A stretch of 64,000 bases of DNA from positions 1 to 64,000 of IMG/VR virus record IMGVR_UViG_3300042332_001447; one strand, given 5' to 3'. A program made the translations under genes and the position numbers. This stretch comes from a virus. Below, one piece after another: positions 41,878-52,374 of this stretch. How positions within the stretch are numbered: position 1 is the first letter of the stretch; every line of letters begins with the position of its first letter. The notes beneath the pieces were generated by a model. The model saw only the letters and a program-made list of their open reading frames with translations. It was not told where the DNA came from and made no database searches.

Positions 41878-44049
41878 TTATGAAAGAGAAAACTGCTGGG
41901 TGGGCGGAGTAAATGTATTAGTGTACCTCGCAAAATCTTTAGTAACTCTAAAATTATCAATATAACCTTTAAAAGAATTAGTAGCGGTTTTATACGTCCC
42001 TATACTCAAAGATGTAGCGATTATAGGATGTTTGTATAGAACATCTGTTGTAAATTTTTGAGAACCATTTAAAAAGAAAAACATTTGTCCGTTTTTTCTC
42101 GTAACAGCGATATGTTGCCACGAACTTACTACGTTTGTTGCATTTACAGGCATGATTACATCATGACCAGTATAAGTGCTATTACAAACACGTAACACGT
42201 AAGCGCCTACTGCAGGGGTAACGGAAAGCGATAAACCAGTATTAAAATCGCTGTTATAACCTACATCCGTATAAGATGTTTGAAATATACCAGTTTCTTT
42301 TAAGTTATCTACTTCTTCCCATTGTAACCATGTCTCTACTGTAAAGTCTCCGTTAAAAGTGAGCTCATTAATATCAAAAGGATTTACTACAATGAAGCTA
42401 CTCGATCCTGTGAATTTATAACTATTTGCTTGAAATTTTTTAATACTACTTGAATCTTCAACTGTACCGTAGATTTTGATGTCGTTCTTTGCACTTTTGT
42501 CGTACGCTTGTATATTATCAAAGTTAAGATATAAAGATGTGTTTGATGTTACAGGTGACGCTGTGAGTTGCGGTGTAAAGGGTTGAAGCCAGTCAGTACT
42601 TGCGTTACAAATTACGTTATTTTTAATAGCGGTATTAGAAACTCTAGCACCGGACACATACCCTTTAAAGAAGTCTACATAATTAGTATTTACCAATTTT
42701 GCGCCAATGGTAGAGTAGTAACTATTAACAACATCGTAAGTAAAGTCTGTACTCGGTGACATGACCGGTGCCCCGTTTAGATACATCATTAACACAGTGT
42801 CTCCAGGAGAGTAGGTACCAGGACCGTGATCAAGAATGTTATTTTTAAATATAACACATAATTGAGACCAGGTACTATCGCTATAATCGAACCCATCTAA
42901 TGCAAACATTCTACTGTATAATTCAGTGTTTACTCCTTGATATTCAAATGTTATAAAGTCTGTATTGGTACCTATATCTTTCTGTAGACCTATTGTTATA
43001 CCTGGGGTATTATTACCATCCCCTCCATATGTTGTGAACAGTGTTTGTGTGGGGTTACTACTCGTCAAACCGTGTGGATTAAACCACATATCTATACTCC
43101 AACTACTAACACCGAAATTAAAATTACTTGTCTGTGATATTAAACAGCTACTACCATCTAACAGAACGCTGCCCCCGTGTATAGATGGAGTGTAGTTCCG
43201 TGTTGGTGGATATGGAGCGTAGGGTGTTAATTGAGTACCTTGCACTGAAAGAGATGTATTAAACGTTAAAGGTATCTTACCTCCTTGCTGCAAAGTATTT
43301 GTAGTGCTGATTATTTTACTATGATCTCGAAATATAGGTCCTTGGAACAATAATAATGTTGTGTTAATATCTGGTATAAATTTACTTGAACTAAGGTTAA
43401 AATTATCTTCTCCGTATCGGGCTATTTTTGAAACACGAAAGTTTGACATATACCCTATAAAAGAAACAGGGAAAGTACTATCTGTAGAATTAAACCCACC
43501 TATTGTCGGTGCTGTATTGCACGTGATATCAATGCTCTTATAAGTATCTGTTATTTTTTTGCCGTTTATATGTACAATAAACCGTACACCTCCTTTACGA
43601 GTAACAGCTATATGAAACCAATTTGTTGTTAAAGCCTCGGGTATTACACCCACTACGACGCTTTCATTATTGTGAAAAAGTGTTATAACTGTTTGGGTGC
43701 CTACTATATTGTTTCCTTCATTAAGTTTAAGAGTAATATATAAACCGTTATTAGTTTGTTTATCGTAACTTGAAAAAATACAGTAACCTGTTGTGTCCCC
43801 GGTCTGAGAATTTACAGAGTTATACGTATCTATATTAACCCATGTTTCAATTGTAAAATCGTTTCCTCTAAAGCTAAAGTCGTCGTTTCTTTGGTTTATG
43901 TATATAGGTGACGTATTCTTATTAAAACGCATCGACCAATTTTCATAACTATAAGGAGAAACGCTCGATTGAACTGGCTGTCCAAATGGTATTACGGAGA
44001 CACTATTAGGCGACGTATCTCTAAAAACACTATTTGTTATAAGACTCAT
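41878..44049 (-). CDS. Adhesin with three LamG/pentraxin-like domains
   Basis: 723 aa. Three concanavalin-like domains in tandem, each with the signature pair of strands: FTIETWVNI ... GYMSNFRVSKIARYG (about 50-215), WSIDMWFNP ... GYVSGARVSNTAI (about 310-480), and FTVETWLQW ... GYIDNFRVTKDFARY (about 565-715). This is the standard phage LamG type (LamG_3-like) that binds sugars or proteins. No linker repeats. It ends 6 bases before the next adhesin gene, probably in one transcript with the 1369-aa protein. Confidence 0.7.
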   Translation of the reverse strand: MSLITNSVFRDTSPNSVSVIPFGQPVQSSVSPYSYENWSMRFNKNTSPIYINQRNDDFSFRGNDFTIETWVNIDTYNSVNSQTGDTTGYCIFSSYDKQTNNGLYITLKLNEGNNIVGTQTVITLFHNNESVVVGVIPEALTTNWFHIAVTRKGGVRFIVHINGKKITDTYKSIDITCNTAPTIGGFNSTDSTFPVSFIGYMSNFRVSKIARYGEDNFNLSSSKFIPDINTTLLLFQGPIFRDHSKIISTTNTLQQGGKIPLTFNTSLSVQGTQLTPYAPYPPTRNYTPSIHGGSVLLDGSSCLISQTSNFNFGVSSWSIDMWFNPHGLTSSNPTQTLFTTYGGDGNNTPGITIGLQKDIGTNTDFITFEYQGVNTELYSRMFALDGFDYSDSTWSQLCVIFKNNILDHGPGTYSPGDTVLMMYLNGAPVMSPSTDFTYDVVNSYYSTIGAKLVNTNYVDFFKGYVSGARVSNTAIKNNVICNASTDWLQPFTPQLTASPVTSNTSLYLNFDNIQAYDKSAKNDIKIYGTVEDSSSIKKFQANSYKFTGSSSFIVVNPFDINELTFNGDFTVETWLQWEEVDNLKETGIFQTSYTDVGYNSDFNTGLSLSVTPAVGAYVLRVCNSTYTGHDVIMPVNATNVVSSWQHIAVTRKNGQMFFFLNGSQKFTTDVLYKHPIIATSLSIGTYKTATNSFKGYIDNFRVTKDFARYTNTFTPPTQQFSLS

Positions 44050-44077
44050 GCATATAATTATGGTAAACTCTCGAGAA

Positions 44078-44536
44078 CTAAAGCGAAAGAATTAAGCCAG
44101 TATACATGTTGTTGTTATATAGATAAGGTGTATTATACGAGTTGAGTAAGAATGACGTACGTGGTTGACGAAGTAGTATGGATGTATACGTTGGTATTGC
44201 TACTTCCTGATTTACCTCAGGGGATTCCGTAACACCGGCTACTGTTAGACTGAACGGTGTACCAGCTATTGCGGTTATGGTTAGTGGAGTAGTAATGTTT
44301 ATCGGTACTGCTGCTCCGTTTGGAGTAAACACGCACGCCCTCTCTAAACTGTATATATCTGTTCTTTTTATTCTTAATTCGATTATATGTTCCTGAGAAA
44401 GATTGTTTCTACCTATAAAAGAGTATACTACCTGTTTTTTAAGAGTATCGTAACTTATAACGGGTCTATCAATTTCAATGAATTTAAAATTAGCAAGTTG
44501 TGCTAAAAGCGTACTGTCATTTGTTATATTTGTCAT
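44078..44536 (-). CDS. Unknown small structural protein
   Basis: 152 aa, not recognised; beta-rich (KQVVYSFIGRNNLSQEHIIE; INITTPLTITAIAGTPFSLT), with no membrane segment. Its ATG overlaps the stop of the 1521-aa protein gene by 4 bases, so the two are translationally coupled. Position and coupling suggest a partner of the large protein in the tail or baseplate periphery. Confidence 0.5.
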   Translation of the reverse strand: MTNITNDSTLLAQLANFKFIEIDRPVISYDTLKKQVVYSFIGRNNLSQEHIIELRIKRTDIYSLERACVFTPNGAAVPINITTPLTITAIAGTPFSLTVAGVTESPEVNQEVAIPTYTSILLRQPRTSFLLNSYNTPYLYNNNMYTGLILSL

Positions 44537-47500
44537 ACAGGGAACACTCTTTCTAAAGTTTCTTTTGAAATATCAAGCTCGTAAATAGTTGGTAGTACAT
44601 TACTTCCACTTAACTCACATACGCTTACTAATACAATTTTTTGTTCTGGAAAAAACCACGTATCTCCAACTACAGCTAAAGGTGTACTTGCTAAATTTAT
44701 TCGTGCAAATTCTCTACTGAGATTAGTAGTCACAGGGCACGGTAATGAGAGTGTGTGAGAACTATCTACAAAACTGTAAATATTATCATCCTCGTAGCTG
44801 TATATTATTTTTTCAAAAATAACCGTGTTTGTAGTTTCGATATAGAGCGTGTCAAAAAACACATCTATTTTCTTAATACCATTACCTGTTAAATCAGCAT
44901 ATACACTTAACCCTTTATATGTATCAAAAACAGAATCTAAAGCAATATACGCTGGCTGTACGATTTGAGAATTTTTTCTTACCCATAATTCCCCGAGAAC
45001 ATTTTTTTGAGAGTAAAAATCAACTCCTGCTATATCTTTAAAAAGAGCGTACTGATTACCAAAAATATCTGTAGACCAATTATATATTCTTTTTTTTGTA
45101 TTTTTTAATTGCTGAGAATCAACCCAGTTATCTATATTGAATACCCCTGTGAAGCTTCTCGGGGCATTAAGAGAATCTATCCACTTTTCATCTCGAGTAC
45201 CACCCCAGGGGGTTAGCTTACTATTGGTTGTTACAAGCCCGTATTGTTTGTTTTTTACAGATTCTGAACTAGGTTGATATGGTATAAATTTTTGATATTT
45301 TTTAATTGCCTCTCGGTTTACGTTACCTGCAAGTTCCCCGGTAATAAACGAATCTTTTAACCATGTTGCGTTTTCTTGTAAATCTTTATAAGGCGTTATG
45401 TGATCGTGTTTTGACACACTTCTACCTGCAAAATGTACATTAACATCTTCAAAATCACTGGTAAGAGCGCTAGAGGTTGTACCGAGATTGAATGTATAGT
45501 CTTTAGAGTTGTACAAACTCGTACCTAGATTATTAGGTAGAAAGTATCCGCCAGTATCTTTTTGAGCGTATATACTCTCAAGAGTAGGCATACGCGCAAC
45601 TGTAGGTGTAAATCTATTAGCAAAATGTGCCCATGGACGAGTAGCGTTGTAGCTTATATTTGCTGTATTTTCTGTAGTAATGGTTTTAAGTACTTGTGGT
45701 ACAGCTGTTATATTCCATGTAAATGTGTTTATCGCGTTATAATAAATCTCTACAGGTTCGTTGTTAACAATATTTGTTAACGTTATAGGCGAAGGACTTG
45801 AAAGCGGTATTACTACTAAATCAATGTTATCTCTTAGATTATCAATAACCCCTTGTAGCTTTGTAGTACTCGTGACTGTGAAATTAAGCGTGCACCATTG
45901 TTTTTCGTTAACCTCTATTTTTCTTTCTAGAGGTTGTTTCCATACTAATAGATTGTTATACTTTCTTTCATATTCAACATATTGACCTGTCTCAAGCAAG
46001 ATAGTTGAAATGTCAGGCTGAGTGATAAAATTATATGTGTCGTATACTTTTATCGGTATGCCCCAACTTTCTGTACCCTTAAAATCAGTTTTATTCGATT
46101 TATCTGTATAAGCTTTTGCCCAGAATGGTCTTGCACCTGGAGTTGTTGTAAATTTTTGCGCAAATGAGTTATAATCCCAACCGAAGAGATCAGTGTTTAA
46201 AATAAACCCTGGAACCGGAGTGTCTATAGCTGTTAAGGATGTTGCTTCCTGTAATAAAGGTACAGCAGTTATAGAGGGTATATTATTAAAAGTATATAGC
46301 CCAGTTGTACCGGGTGTATATATTGCACCTCCAGTAGCGTTAAATGTGAAAGTTGTCTGGTTACCTGTTAACGCTACTACTGAGACCTTATATTCACCAG
46401 TAATAACCGGAGTAAACGAGAATCCAGCTACGTCATTATAAGTTGCTACCGTGCCAGATGGATCGGTTAAACTCCAGCTCTTAACGCTTAAAATACGATC
46501 TCTATTTAAAAGCGGTATCCCTCCAGGTATAATTGCTGCAGCTGCAGCTGGGTCTGTAAAAGAGTTATTAGGGTACGTTACGTAAACTGTCTGGGTAATA
46601 TTTGTAATAGGACTGCTAGGGTCTACAATAGTTAAATAGTCGTAGTTAGACCATAGGCTTCCTTTATTTTCTGTTATTGTTAGTTGTTGAAGGTTATTAC
46701 CTGTAATCTGGAAAGAAGTCGTACTCGCTTTTTCGTATATAAGTAAGTCTTCTTGATTTAGGATCATATCAGAAGCGATCCCGGTATTATACCAAACATT
46801 ATCTACTTTCTTTGCCTTTACCCAGGTTTTTTCTCGAATGTCTGAATATTTGTGTCTTAGCGTGAGAGATGGTAAATTACTTGTACTATTATCTATAGCT
46901 TTTAAGTTCGGTCTATAAAAACAATACGGCTTACCTTTTACCAATCTTGGTATACCGCCAGGTATACCAGATATCCACTTACCGTCTCCGAAACCTGTTT
47001 TACTGTTCGTTTTATACCATGCAAACGCTAAACTGTTTTTATAGTTATTATTAGCTGTATCTCTCCAATCAAGAAGTACAAACACGTCTTCAAGTTTTAA
47101 AATTCCGGTATCTTCAAAGATAATATCTGCATAGCTGTTATTATCTGTTACTGTTGCTCCTGCGTGACCGAATGGCGAGAAATGCACTGCTCCGCAGGTA
47201 CATTTACTGAAATCTGTATACGTTAAAGTTTTATCTGTTACATACGGACAATCATCTTGATGAGCATAAGTTTTAAAGACTGTGTTTATATCCGTCTGAG
47301 TCGTACCATCCCATATAAATCTCGTGAGGGTACCTGCTTCTCCTATGAGATTTAAACTAGTCTGTCTTGTAAATATAAAACCAGATTGTTTTATATTTAC
47401 GCCTGATAGCCATGCACACTCCGTGGCTTGTTCTTTAGTGTGTTTGTAGTTTGTGATCTTATACACTACATCTGCACTAGTTATAGCGTCAGAGGCTGTA

Positions 47501-49098
47501 CTAAAGGGCAATTCTATACTCGTGAGCGATTTTTGATTGCAAATAAAAACATCTTTCGGGTAATAATCTGGAAAAGTTTCTTCTTTATTAACTCTCTCGT
47601 ATGGCCAATAAATAACGTTTTCTCCAGGGGCAATCGGTATATCAGTACGGGTAAACCGGTACAGCCAAGCTTGATTCGATTCTCCTTTATAGGATGATTC
47701 AAACGTATATGGCGGTACTTGCCATGTACGCATCTTATCAGCATTTGTGTAATTGGTACTCGCAAACGCCTTACAGTCTATTAAGGAGGTATTATTTATT
47801 GCTACCGGTACTACTGTCGTAAGTGTGTGATTGAAATTCCAATACGCATACTCAACACTTTTTTTAAAAGAATTATCTAGGTAAAAAAACTCCGAAGTAA
47901 AGGTCATAGATGGCCCTGTCCATTCCATATTTTCGCTTGACAGTCCGTAACCTGGATACGGAAAAATAAAGGATGTTTTTTTGCTACTATCGATATATGA
48001 AATCATATCGACGTCTACGGTGTTATACTGTTTTAGCTGTAACCACGCACCTTCTACTCCGTTCGCTGTCTTAACAAAAATAGTATCTGCACCTTCAATA
48101 CTTACCCCTGCTGTACCTAATGTTTCTATATCCGTAGCTGTTAACGGCTGAGGCACATATCTTGTATCACTAATGACCTCAGATCTATAAACTCCCACTG
48201 GCCACAAAAAGAAATTATTACCTGTATTAATATCGATACTATAATTCTCTACGTTCTGGGTTTGATTTATTAGATCGCTTATGTAGTGATCTTGACCTGC
48301 GTATTTTGCTAAATACTCCGTAGCAATATCTAGTCCTGTGTCTGGGTTAAATAAGTCTCCTGTAAGGGTGATATTATTAGTAAATAGCCATTCAAGCTCA
48401 GGCAAATTAAGATCTTTTGTTTTAAAAAACTTCTTTGTAGTAGAATCATTTAAATCAAAATACGCAGAAACCGGCATCGTACTACTATGATCAAAATAGC
48501 TATGATCATCGTAAATTTCTTCTACCTGGGCAACTAAGGTATCTTTTGTAGCACTTAAATCTGGTATATTTGCGAAAATATAGGAAGGGATATGTAATGT
48601 GTTGTACTCGGATTTTGAGAAGTTACTAAGTACATGTTCCTTTGAATCTAGAATAAACCCTGTACCTGTACCACCTATGTTATATTGTAGTTTTGATCTT
48701 TTAAGTTTTTTACGTAGTTCAATGTAATATAATGATATTTCTTTTAATTTTTTTGCAAAAAAAGGTATAGCTAGTAAAACTTCTCGTTCGCTACTAAAAT
48801 TAATAAAATTATACCATTTTTCTTTTTCTTCTTGCGTAAAAAAGACCTGTAACTGTTTTAATAATGATAAATAGCGAACTTTAAGATCATTAGTTTTTTC
48901 ATTTATAAAAGTATCTTTTTTCGCTGTATACCAATCGGTGAGGTATTGATTGTATAGCGTGTACTCTTGACCCGGTATAATACCAACTCTCGTATTAACC
49001 CAATCTTTAAACGACAAAGGATCTTCTATATCGTGAGCTTTTGCCGTTGTGCTTATCGGGGCTGCATAAATTGAGAGATGTTGTTTATTAGTTTCCAC
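44533..49098 (-). CDS. Very large virion protein of unknown family, GTG start
   Basis: 1521 aa from GTG 49098. The N-terminal ~170 residues are helical and charged (FFTQEEKEKWYNFINFSSER). The rest is beta-rich with many Trp, Tyr and Asn residues and includes at least one PKD/Ig-like stretch (FTPVITGEYKVSVVALTGN, about 875-895) and a Cys-containing part (KCTCGAVHFSPFGH). No enzyme motif is recognised. It lies two genes after gp6 in the direction of transcription, where T4 encodes the large wedge proteins gp7-gp10, so a baseplate periphery or fibre-anchoring role is possible. Family assignment is open. Confidence 0.55.
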   Translation of the reverse strand: METNKQHLSIYAAPISTTAKAHDIEDPLSFKDWVNTRVGIIPGQEYTLYNQYLTDWYTAKKDTFINEKTNDLKVRYLSLLKQLQVFFTQEEKEKWYNFINFSSEREVLLAIPFFAKKLKEISLYYIELRKKLKRSKLQYNIGGTGTGFILDSKEHVLSNFSKSEYNTLHIPSYIFANIPDLSATKDTLVAQVEEIYDDHSYFDHSSTMPVSAYFDLNDSTTKKFFKTKDLNLPELEWLFTNNITLTGDLFNPDTGLDIATEYLAKYAGQDHYISDLINQTQNVENYSIDINTGNNFFLWPVGVYRSEVISDTRYVPQPLTATDIETLGTAGVSIEGADTIFVKTANGVEGAWLQLKQYNTVDVDMISYIDSSKKTSFIFPYPGYGLSSENMEWTGPSMTFTSEFFYLDNSFKKSVEYAYWNFNHTLTTVVPVAINNTSLIDCKAFASTNYTNADKMRTWQVPPYTFESSYKGESNQAWLYRFTRTDIPIAPGENVIYWPYERVNKEETFPDYYPKDVFICNQKSLTSIELPFSTASDAITSADVVYKITNYKHTKEQATECAWLSGVNIKQSGFIFTRQTSLNLIGEAGTLTRFIWDGTTQTDINTVFKTYAHQDDCPYVTDKTLTYTDFSKCTCGAVHFSPFGHAGATVTDNNSYADIIFEDTGILKLEDVFVLLDWRDTANNNYKNSLAFAWYKTNSKTGFGDGKWISGIPGGIPRLVKGKPYCFYRPNLKAIDNSTSNLPSLTLRHKYSDIREKTWVKAKKVDNVWYNTGIASDMILNQEDLLIYEKASTTSFQITGNNLQQLTITENKGSLWSNYDYLTIVDPSSPITNITQTVYVTYPNNSFTDPAAAAAIIPGGIPLLNRDRILSVKSWSLTDPSGTVATYNDVAGFSFTPVITGEYKVSVVALTGNQTTFTFNATGGAIYTPGTTGLYTFNNIPSITAVPLLQEATSLTAIDTPVPGFILNTDLFGWDYNSFAQKFTTTPGARPFWAKAYTDKSNKTDFKGTESWGIPIKVYDTYNFITQPDISTILLETGQYVEYERKYNNLLVWKQPLERKIEVNEKQWCTLNFTVTSTTKLQGVIDNLRDNIDLVVIPLSSPSPITLTNIVNNEPVEIYYNAINTFTWNITAVPQVLKTITTENTANISYNATRPWAHFANRFTPTVARMPTLESIYAQKDTGGYFLPNNLGTSLYNSKDYTFNLGTTSSALTSDFEDVNVHFAGRSVSKHDHITPYKDLQENATWLKDSFITGELAGNVNREAIKKYQKFIPYQPSSESVKNKQYGLVTTNSKLTPWGGTRDEKWIDSLNAPRSFTGVFNIDNWVDSQQLKNTKKRIYNWSTDIFGNQYALFKDIAGVDFYSQKNVLGELWVRKNSQIVQPAYIALDSVFDTYKGLSVYADLTGNGIKKIDVFFDTLYIETTNTVIFEKIIYSYEDDNIYSFVDSSHTLSLPCPVTTNLSREFARINLASTPLAVVGDTWFFPEQKIVLVSVCELSGSNVLPTIYELDISKETLERVFPV

Positions 49099-49111
49099 GC
49101 TATATAAGTAT

Positions 49112-52100
49112 TTAAGTGTCGGGGAATAAATTTTTTGTTATAAGGTAATTAAAAGTGTTTTCTACAACTCCGGTTTCGCTATACCAATCTCTTTTACTAG
49201 ATAAATTATAGCTTAAAGCAGTGTATTCATTATTCCAATCTATTATATTTTCTATGTATACTGCATTACCTTCTATTTCTGTAGACGGGTAGACGGGAAC
49301 GTAATCATAAAATAAATAATTTACTGTTATTGGTTGTGCAAACCCTGTTCCGTCTAACGCTGTTAGCGGGTATACAGTTAGTCCTGATAATAACGGTATA
49401 GTTATTAGTGTGTAATCTGAACTAAATTTATTTTGTAAAAATATTTTCTTCCCCGCAGTTAATATAGCGGTTTCTGTGTTTAGAATTTTTCCAACACTCT
49501 TTGAGATAATAGGTATTGAATCTTTAACTCCGCGTATCTTTTCTTTAGGTACAGAAAAGAGGTCTAAAGCTTTTTTAATTTCTGCTGGAAGAGCGTGGGT
49601 GTATTCTATATTTTCTACATCTGTAGCGTTACAGTGAGATATAAGCTGCTCGACAGAACAAACGTCTAAATCCGCGTGCTGCGGTACAAAGCGAGCTATC
49701 CTTTCGTAAATCTTTTCACCTAAATCTTCGTTTACACTTGGTACACTATTACCTACAACTGCTCCAAAAAAATCATCAAATAAAAAATCATTACTTTTTA
49801 AGTGCTCAGGTAACGCCAGATCTTTATATTCTTTTGCCGTGTTAAAATTTTCATCTACTGTTTTTACTCTAAAACTGCTATTAAAATCGTACACAGTAAA
49901 AGGATCTGATACACCTGTTAAAAAAGCATCATCTGCTCCATATTTCTGTAACCACCTATTACCTGACCAATCACCAGTGGCTTGAGCTGATTTGTAATAT
50001 GGACTAGATAAAACAGTTGTTATTGCAGTTGTAATGTTAGGAGCGTAACCTATGATAGAATCTGGTAAGATCTTTATTTGTTTGCCTGTTAAGGTTGCTA
50101 TAGTTGTCGAGTCCGTGGTGAGTAAGTGAACTATATTTTTTTGAGAATCTATTACCCAGAGTCTATTGAGAGCGTCTATTGTGAGACCGCCTAGCTCTTC
50201 ATCTTCGGAAATGTATAGATCTATATTAGGGTTAGGTATAGGTATCTGTTTAAAACTATCTAATATTCCGTTTGACGTTAACGTCCAGGAAGAAGTCGCA
50301 TACGTAGTTGAGTCTATATAACCTAATTCTCTAAACCCGTGTGTAAACCACGCATTTGCATCTTTATCTAGCATTATATAACTCGGTCTCGAAAACCCGG
50401 TTATAGTGTTTACAAGAGTGCCGTCACTCTTGTAGTATTGTATATTACCCCCCGTTGGAGTGGAGTGCATGGTGTTTGTCACCCATACTCCATTGGACGG
50501 AGAAACAGCAACTCCTACAGGTATGCTGTTTATCGGTAAGTCGATTTTATATAACACGCTACCGAACTGATCGTATTTAAAAAGAGCACTACATAAGGGC
50601 TGAGCGTAAGTTACCCATATGTTGTTAAGTTTATCTGTTTCTGCAACTGGGGGTTTAAAAAGCCACTCATCTTCCTGTATAATATTGTACCCGTCATTCG
50701 GGCATGCAGCTAAAAGATAATTAAAATCTTTATCAAATTTAAGCACAGATACTGAATTAAAAAGCGTAATCCATATATTGTAGTTTTTATCTATACTCAA
50801 ATAACTAGGAGTTAACGCAATATCTTCCTGATAACCTATAGCTAGCGTACTACCGGTGCTTGTAACTATACCTGAACCGTTAGAGAGTGTTAGTCCGCCG
50901 CTTGATATTCTTAATTTTAAAGCACTAAGTAGAACTCCAGAGCTATTATATTTATAAATCGTATCACTCTCTGCATCTGCAGCTAATAGGTCTTGCTCTC
51001 TTATATCAACTGCTAAACCATAGACACCTGAAAAACCAGTGAGATTATAATTTTCTGTGCTCGTGGAGGATATAAGCGGTACTCTTGTTGTAAGCATCGC
51101 ACCATCAACCAAAGATCCGTTATTTTTTGCAGCTTTTATTGCGGAACAACTCTCTGTGTACGGTACAACCGTAACTCTATGAAGAGTGTTCGATTCAGGG
51201 TTCGATACCCATGTGTAGGTTGGTATACTGTAACCAAACGGTTTGGAGAATTTTGTAGCTGTTAAATTTAGATTAGAGGTTACTGTTGCAATAACCGCGG
51301 TATTAGTTACGGGTTCTAAAGGTATAATATCTGCATAAACATATCCGCCTGTATACGAGCCGTTTGCATCTGTAGATTGAAAATGTATAGATGGTTGAAC
51401 AACTTTATACGCAGAAGCTGGTACTCCTTGTAAGGACAAATCAACACTCGTTTTCAACCCTCTAGCGTTTGTGCCTGGGTGAGAGTATAAAATACCAGAT
51501 TGACCAGCAGATAACTGTACTTGATCTGTTAAGTGACTGTGAGATGTTATTAATACCGGTATTTTTTTATTAACCCATTTTACAGGGTGTACCTTATCTA
51601 AATAGTTACCAGTGACTTTGAGATAATCAGGTGGCACTGGGTTAACCTGCCATAATATAGTGGTGTATGTAACTTTACTGTTAGCAAAGCTAGGGTATAT
51701 ATACCTCGGAGAATCAGTAGGATTGTAGAAACTTGACGGTAAGAGTGTTAGAGTGAGCATTAGTGCACAATCTCCGTTAAGAGGATCGACGCCTAGATCA
51801 TCTATATAATAAAATTCTGCAGTACCTGTAGATCCTACTATCTTAGAATTACAATAAACAGGTGTCGTTTTGACAGGTAATTCAGTTATTATTTGATGAT
51901 TTGAATCTGTGAATCTCCAAGTAGGAACTAAAAATTCCCATTTTTTGGAAACAAAATTATACGGGGTAGAGTTTGAATTAGAGGAAAATAACTGTATATG
52001 TAGAGTATCGCTAATTTGGGCAGAAGTAACTGAAACTACAAACGGTTTCGTAGTTGGTATACCTGGTTTAGAGAATGTCGGGGGTATTTGAGTAATTTCT

Positions 52101-52372
52101 ATTAAATCTCTAATAAAATAATCCGCGGTAACGGATAAAACACTCGTACTCTGTTGCCCGCTTGAGTCTGTAGCTTGTAACTGTACGTTGTAGATGCCCG
52201 GGTAGGTGTAGGTATGAGTAACCGCATTGGTGTTATACGTAACATTACCGTCTCCGAGGTCCCAAAAATAGTTAACAACTGGTAGAGTGCTTACCGTTGT
52301 ATCTGTAAACACAAAATCAGTACAACCAACAATACCTGTAGTAAAATTTGCACTAAAGTTAGCAGCAATCAT
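49112..52372 (-). CDS. PKD and beta-propeller-like protein adjoining gp6
   Basis: 1086 aa. Residues about 5-85 form a PKD domain (NYFWDLGDGNVTY ... HTYTYPGIYNVQL). Residues about 430-760 contain NHL/SMP-30-like propeller repeats (YGLAVDIREQDLLAADAESD; GVAVSPSNGVWVTNTMHS; PSYIMLDKDANAWFTHG). The C-terminal ~220 residues are a separate helical and beta region (LALPEHLKSNDFLFDDFFG; LPAEIKKALDLFSVPKEKI). It ends 14 bases before the 1521-aa gene and starts 3 bases after the gp6 stop, in the place of T4 gp7. It may combine a baseplate-attachment C-terminus with an exposed adhesion module; that is inference. Confidence 0.55.
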   Translation of the reverse strand: MIAANFSANFTTGIVGCTDFVFTDTTVSTLPVVNYFWDLGDGNVTYNTNAVTHTYTYPGIYNVQLQATDSSGQQSTSVLSVTADYFIRDLIEITQIPPTFSKPGIPTTKPFVVSVTSAQISDTLHIQLFSSNSNSTPYNFVSKKWEFLVPTWRFTDSNHQIITELPVKTTPVYCNSKIVGSTGTAEFYYIDDLGVDPLNGDCALMLTLTLLPSSFYNPTDSPRYIYPSFANSKVTYTTILWQVNPVPPDYLKVTGNYLDKVHPVKWVNKKIPVLITSHSHLTDQVQLSAGQSGILYSHPGTNARGLKTSVDLSLQGVPASAYKVVQPSIHFQSTDANGSYTGGYVYADIIPLEPVTNTAVIATVTSNLNLTATKFSKPFGYSIPTYTWVSNPESNTLHRVTVVPYTESCSAIKAAKNNGSLVDGAMLTTRVPLISSTSTENYNLTGFSGVYGLAVDIREQDLLAADAESDTIYKYNSSGVLLSALKLRISSGGLTLSNGSGIVTSTGSTLAIGYQEDIALTPSYLSIDKNYNIWITLFNSVSVLKFDKDFNYLLAACPNDGYNIIQEDEWLFKPPVAETDKLNNIWVTYAQPLCSALFKYDQFGSVLYKIDLPINSIPVGVAVSPSNGVWVTNTMHSTPTGGNIQYYKSDGTLVNTITGFSRPSYIMLDKDANAWFTHGFRELGYIDSTTYATSSWTLTSNGILDSFKQIPIPNPNIDLYISEDEELGGLTIDALNRLWVIDSQKNIVHLLTTDSTTIATLTGKQIKILPDSIIGYAPNITTAITTVLSSPYYKSAQATGDWSGNRWLQKYGADDAFLTGVSDPFTVYDFNSSFRVKTVDENFNTAKEYKDLALPEHLKSNDFLFDDFFGAVVGNSVPSVNEDLGEKIYERIARFVPQHADLDVCSVEQLISHCNATDVENIEYTHALPAEIKKALDLFSVPKEKIRGVKDSIPIISKSVGKILNTETAILTAGKKIFLQNKFSSDYTLITIPLLSGLTVYPLTALDGTGFAQPITVNYLFYDYVPVYPSTEIEGNAVYIENIIDWNNEYTALSYNLSSKRDWYSETGVVENTFNYLITKNLFPDT

Positions 52373-52374
52373 AA

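Noticed and set aside
28212-49098. Diversity-generating retroelement acting on the adhesins
   Set aside because: No reverse transcriptase, no template repeat and no adenine-biased variable repeat pair was seen in the window.
51190-51220. GGGTTCGATACCC resembling a tRNA T-arm on the plus strand
   Set aside because: It lies inside the coding region of the 49112 gene, and no anticodon arm, D-arm or acceptor stem can be formed around it.
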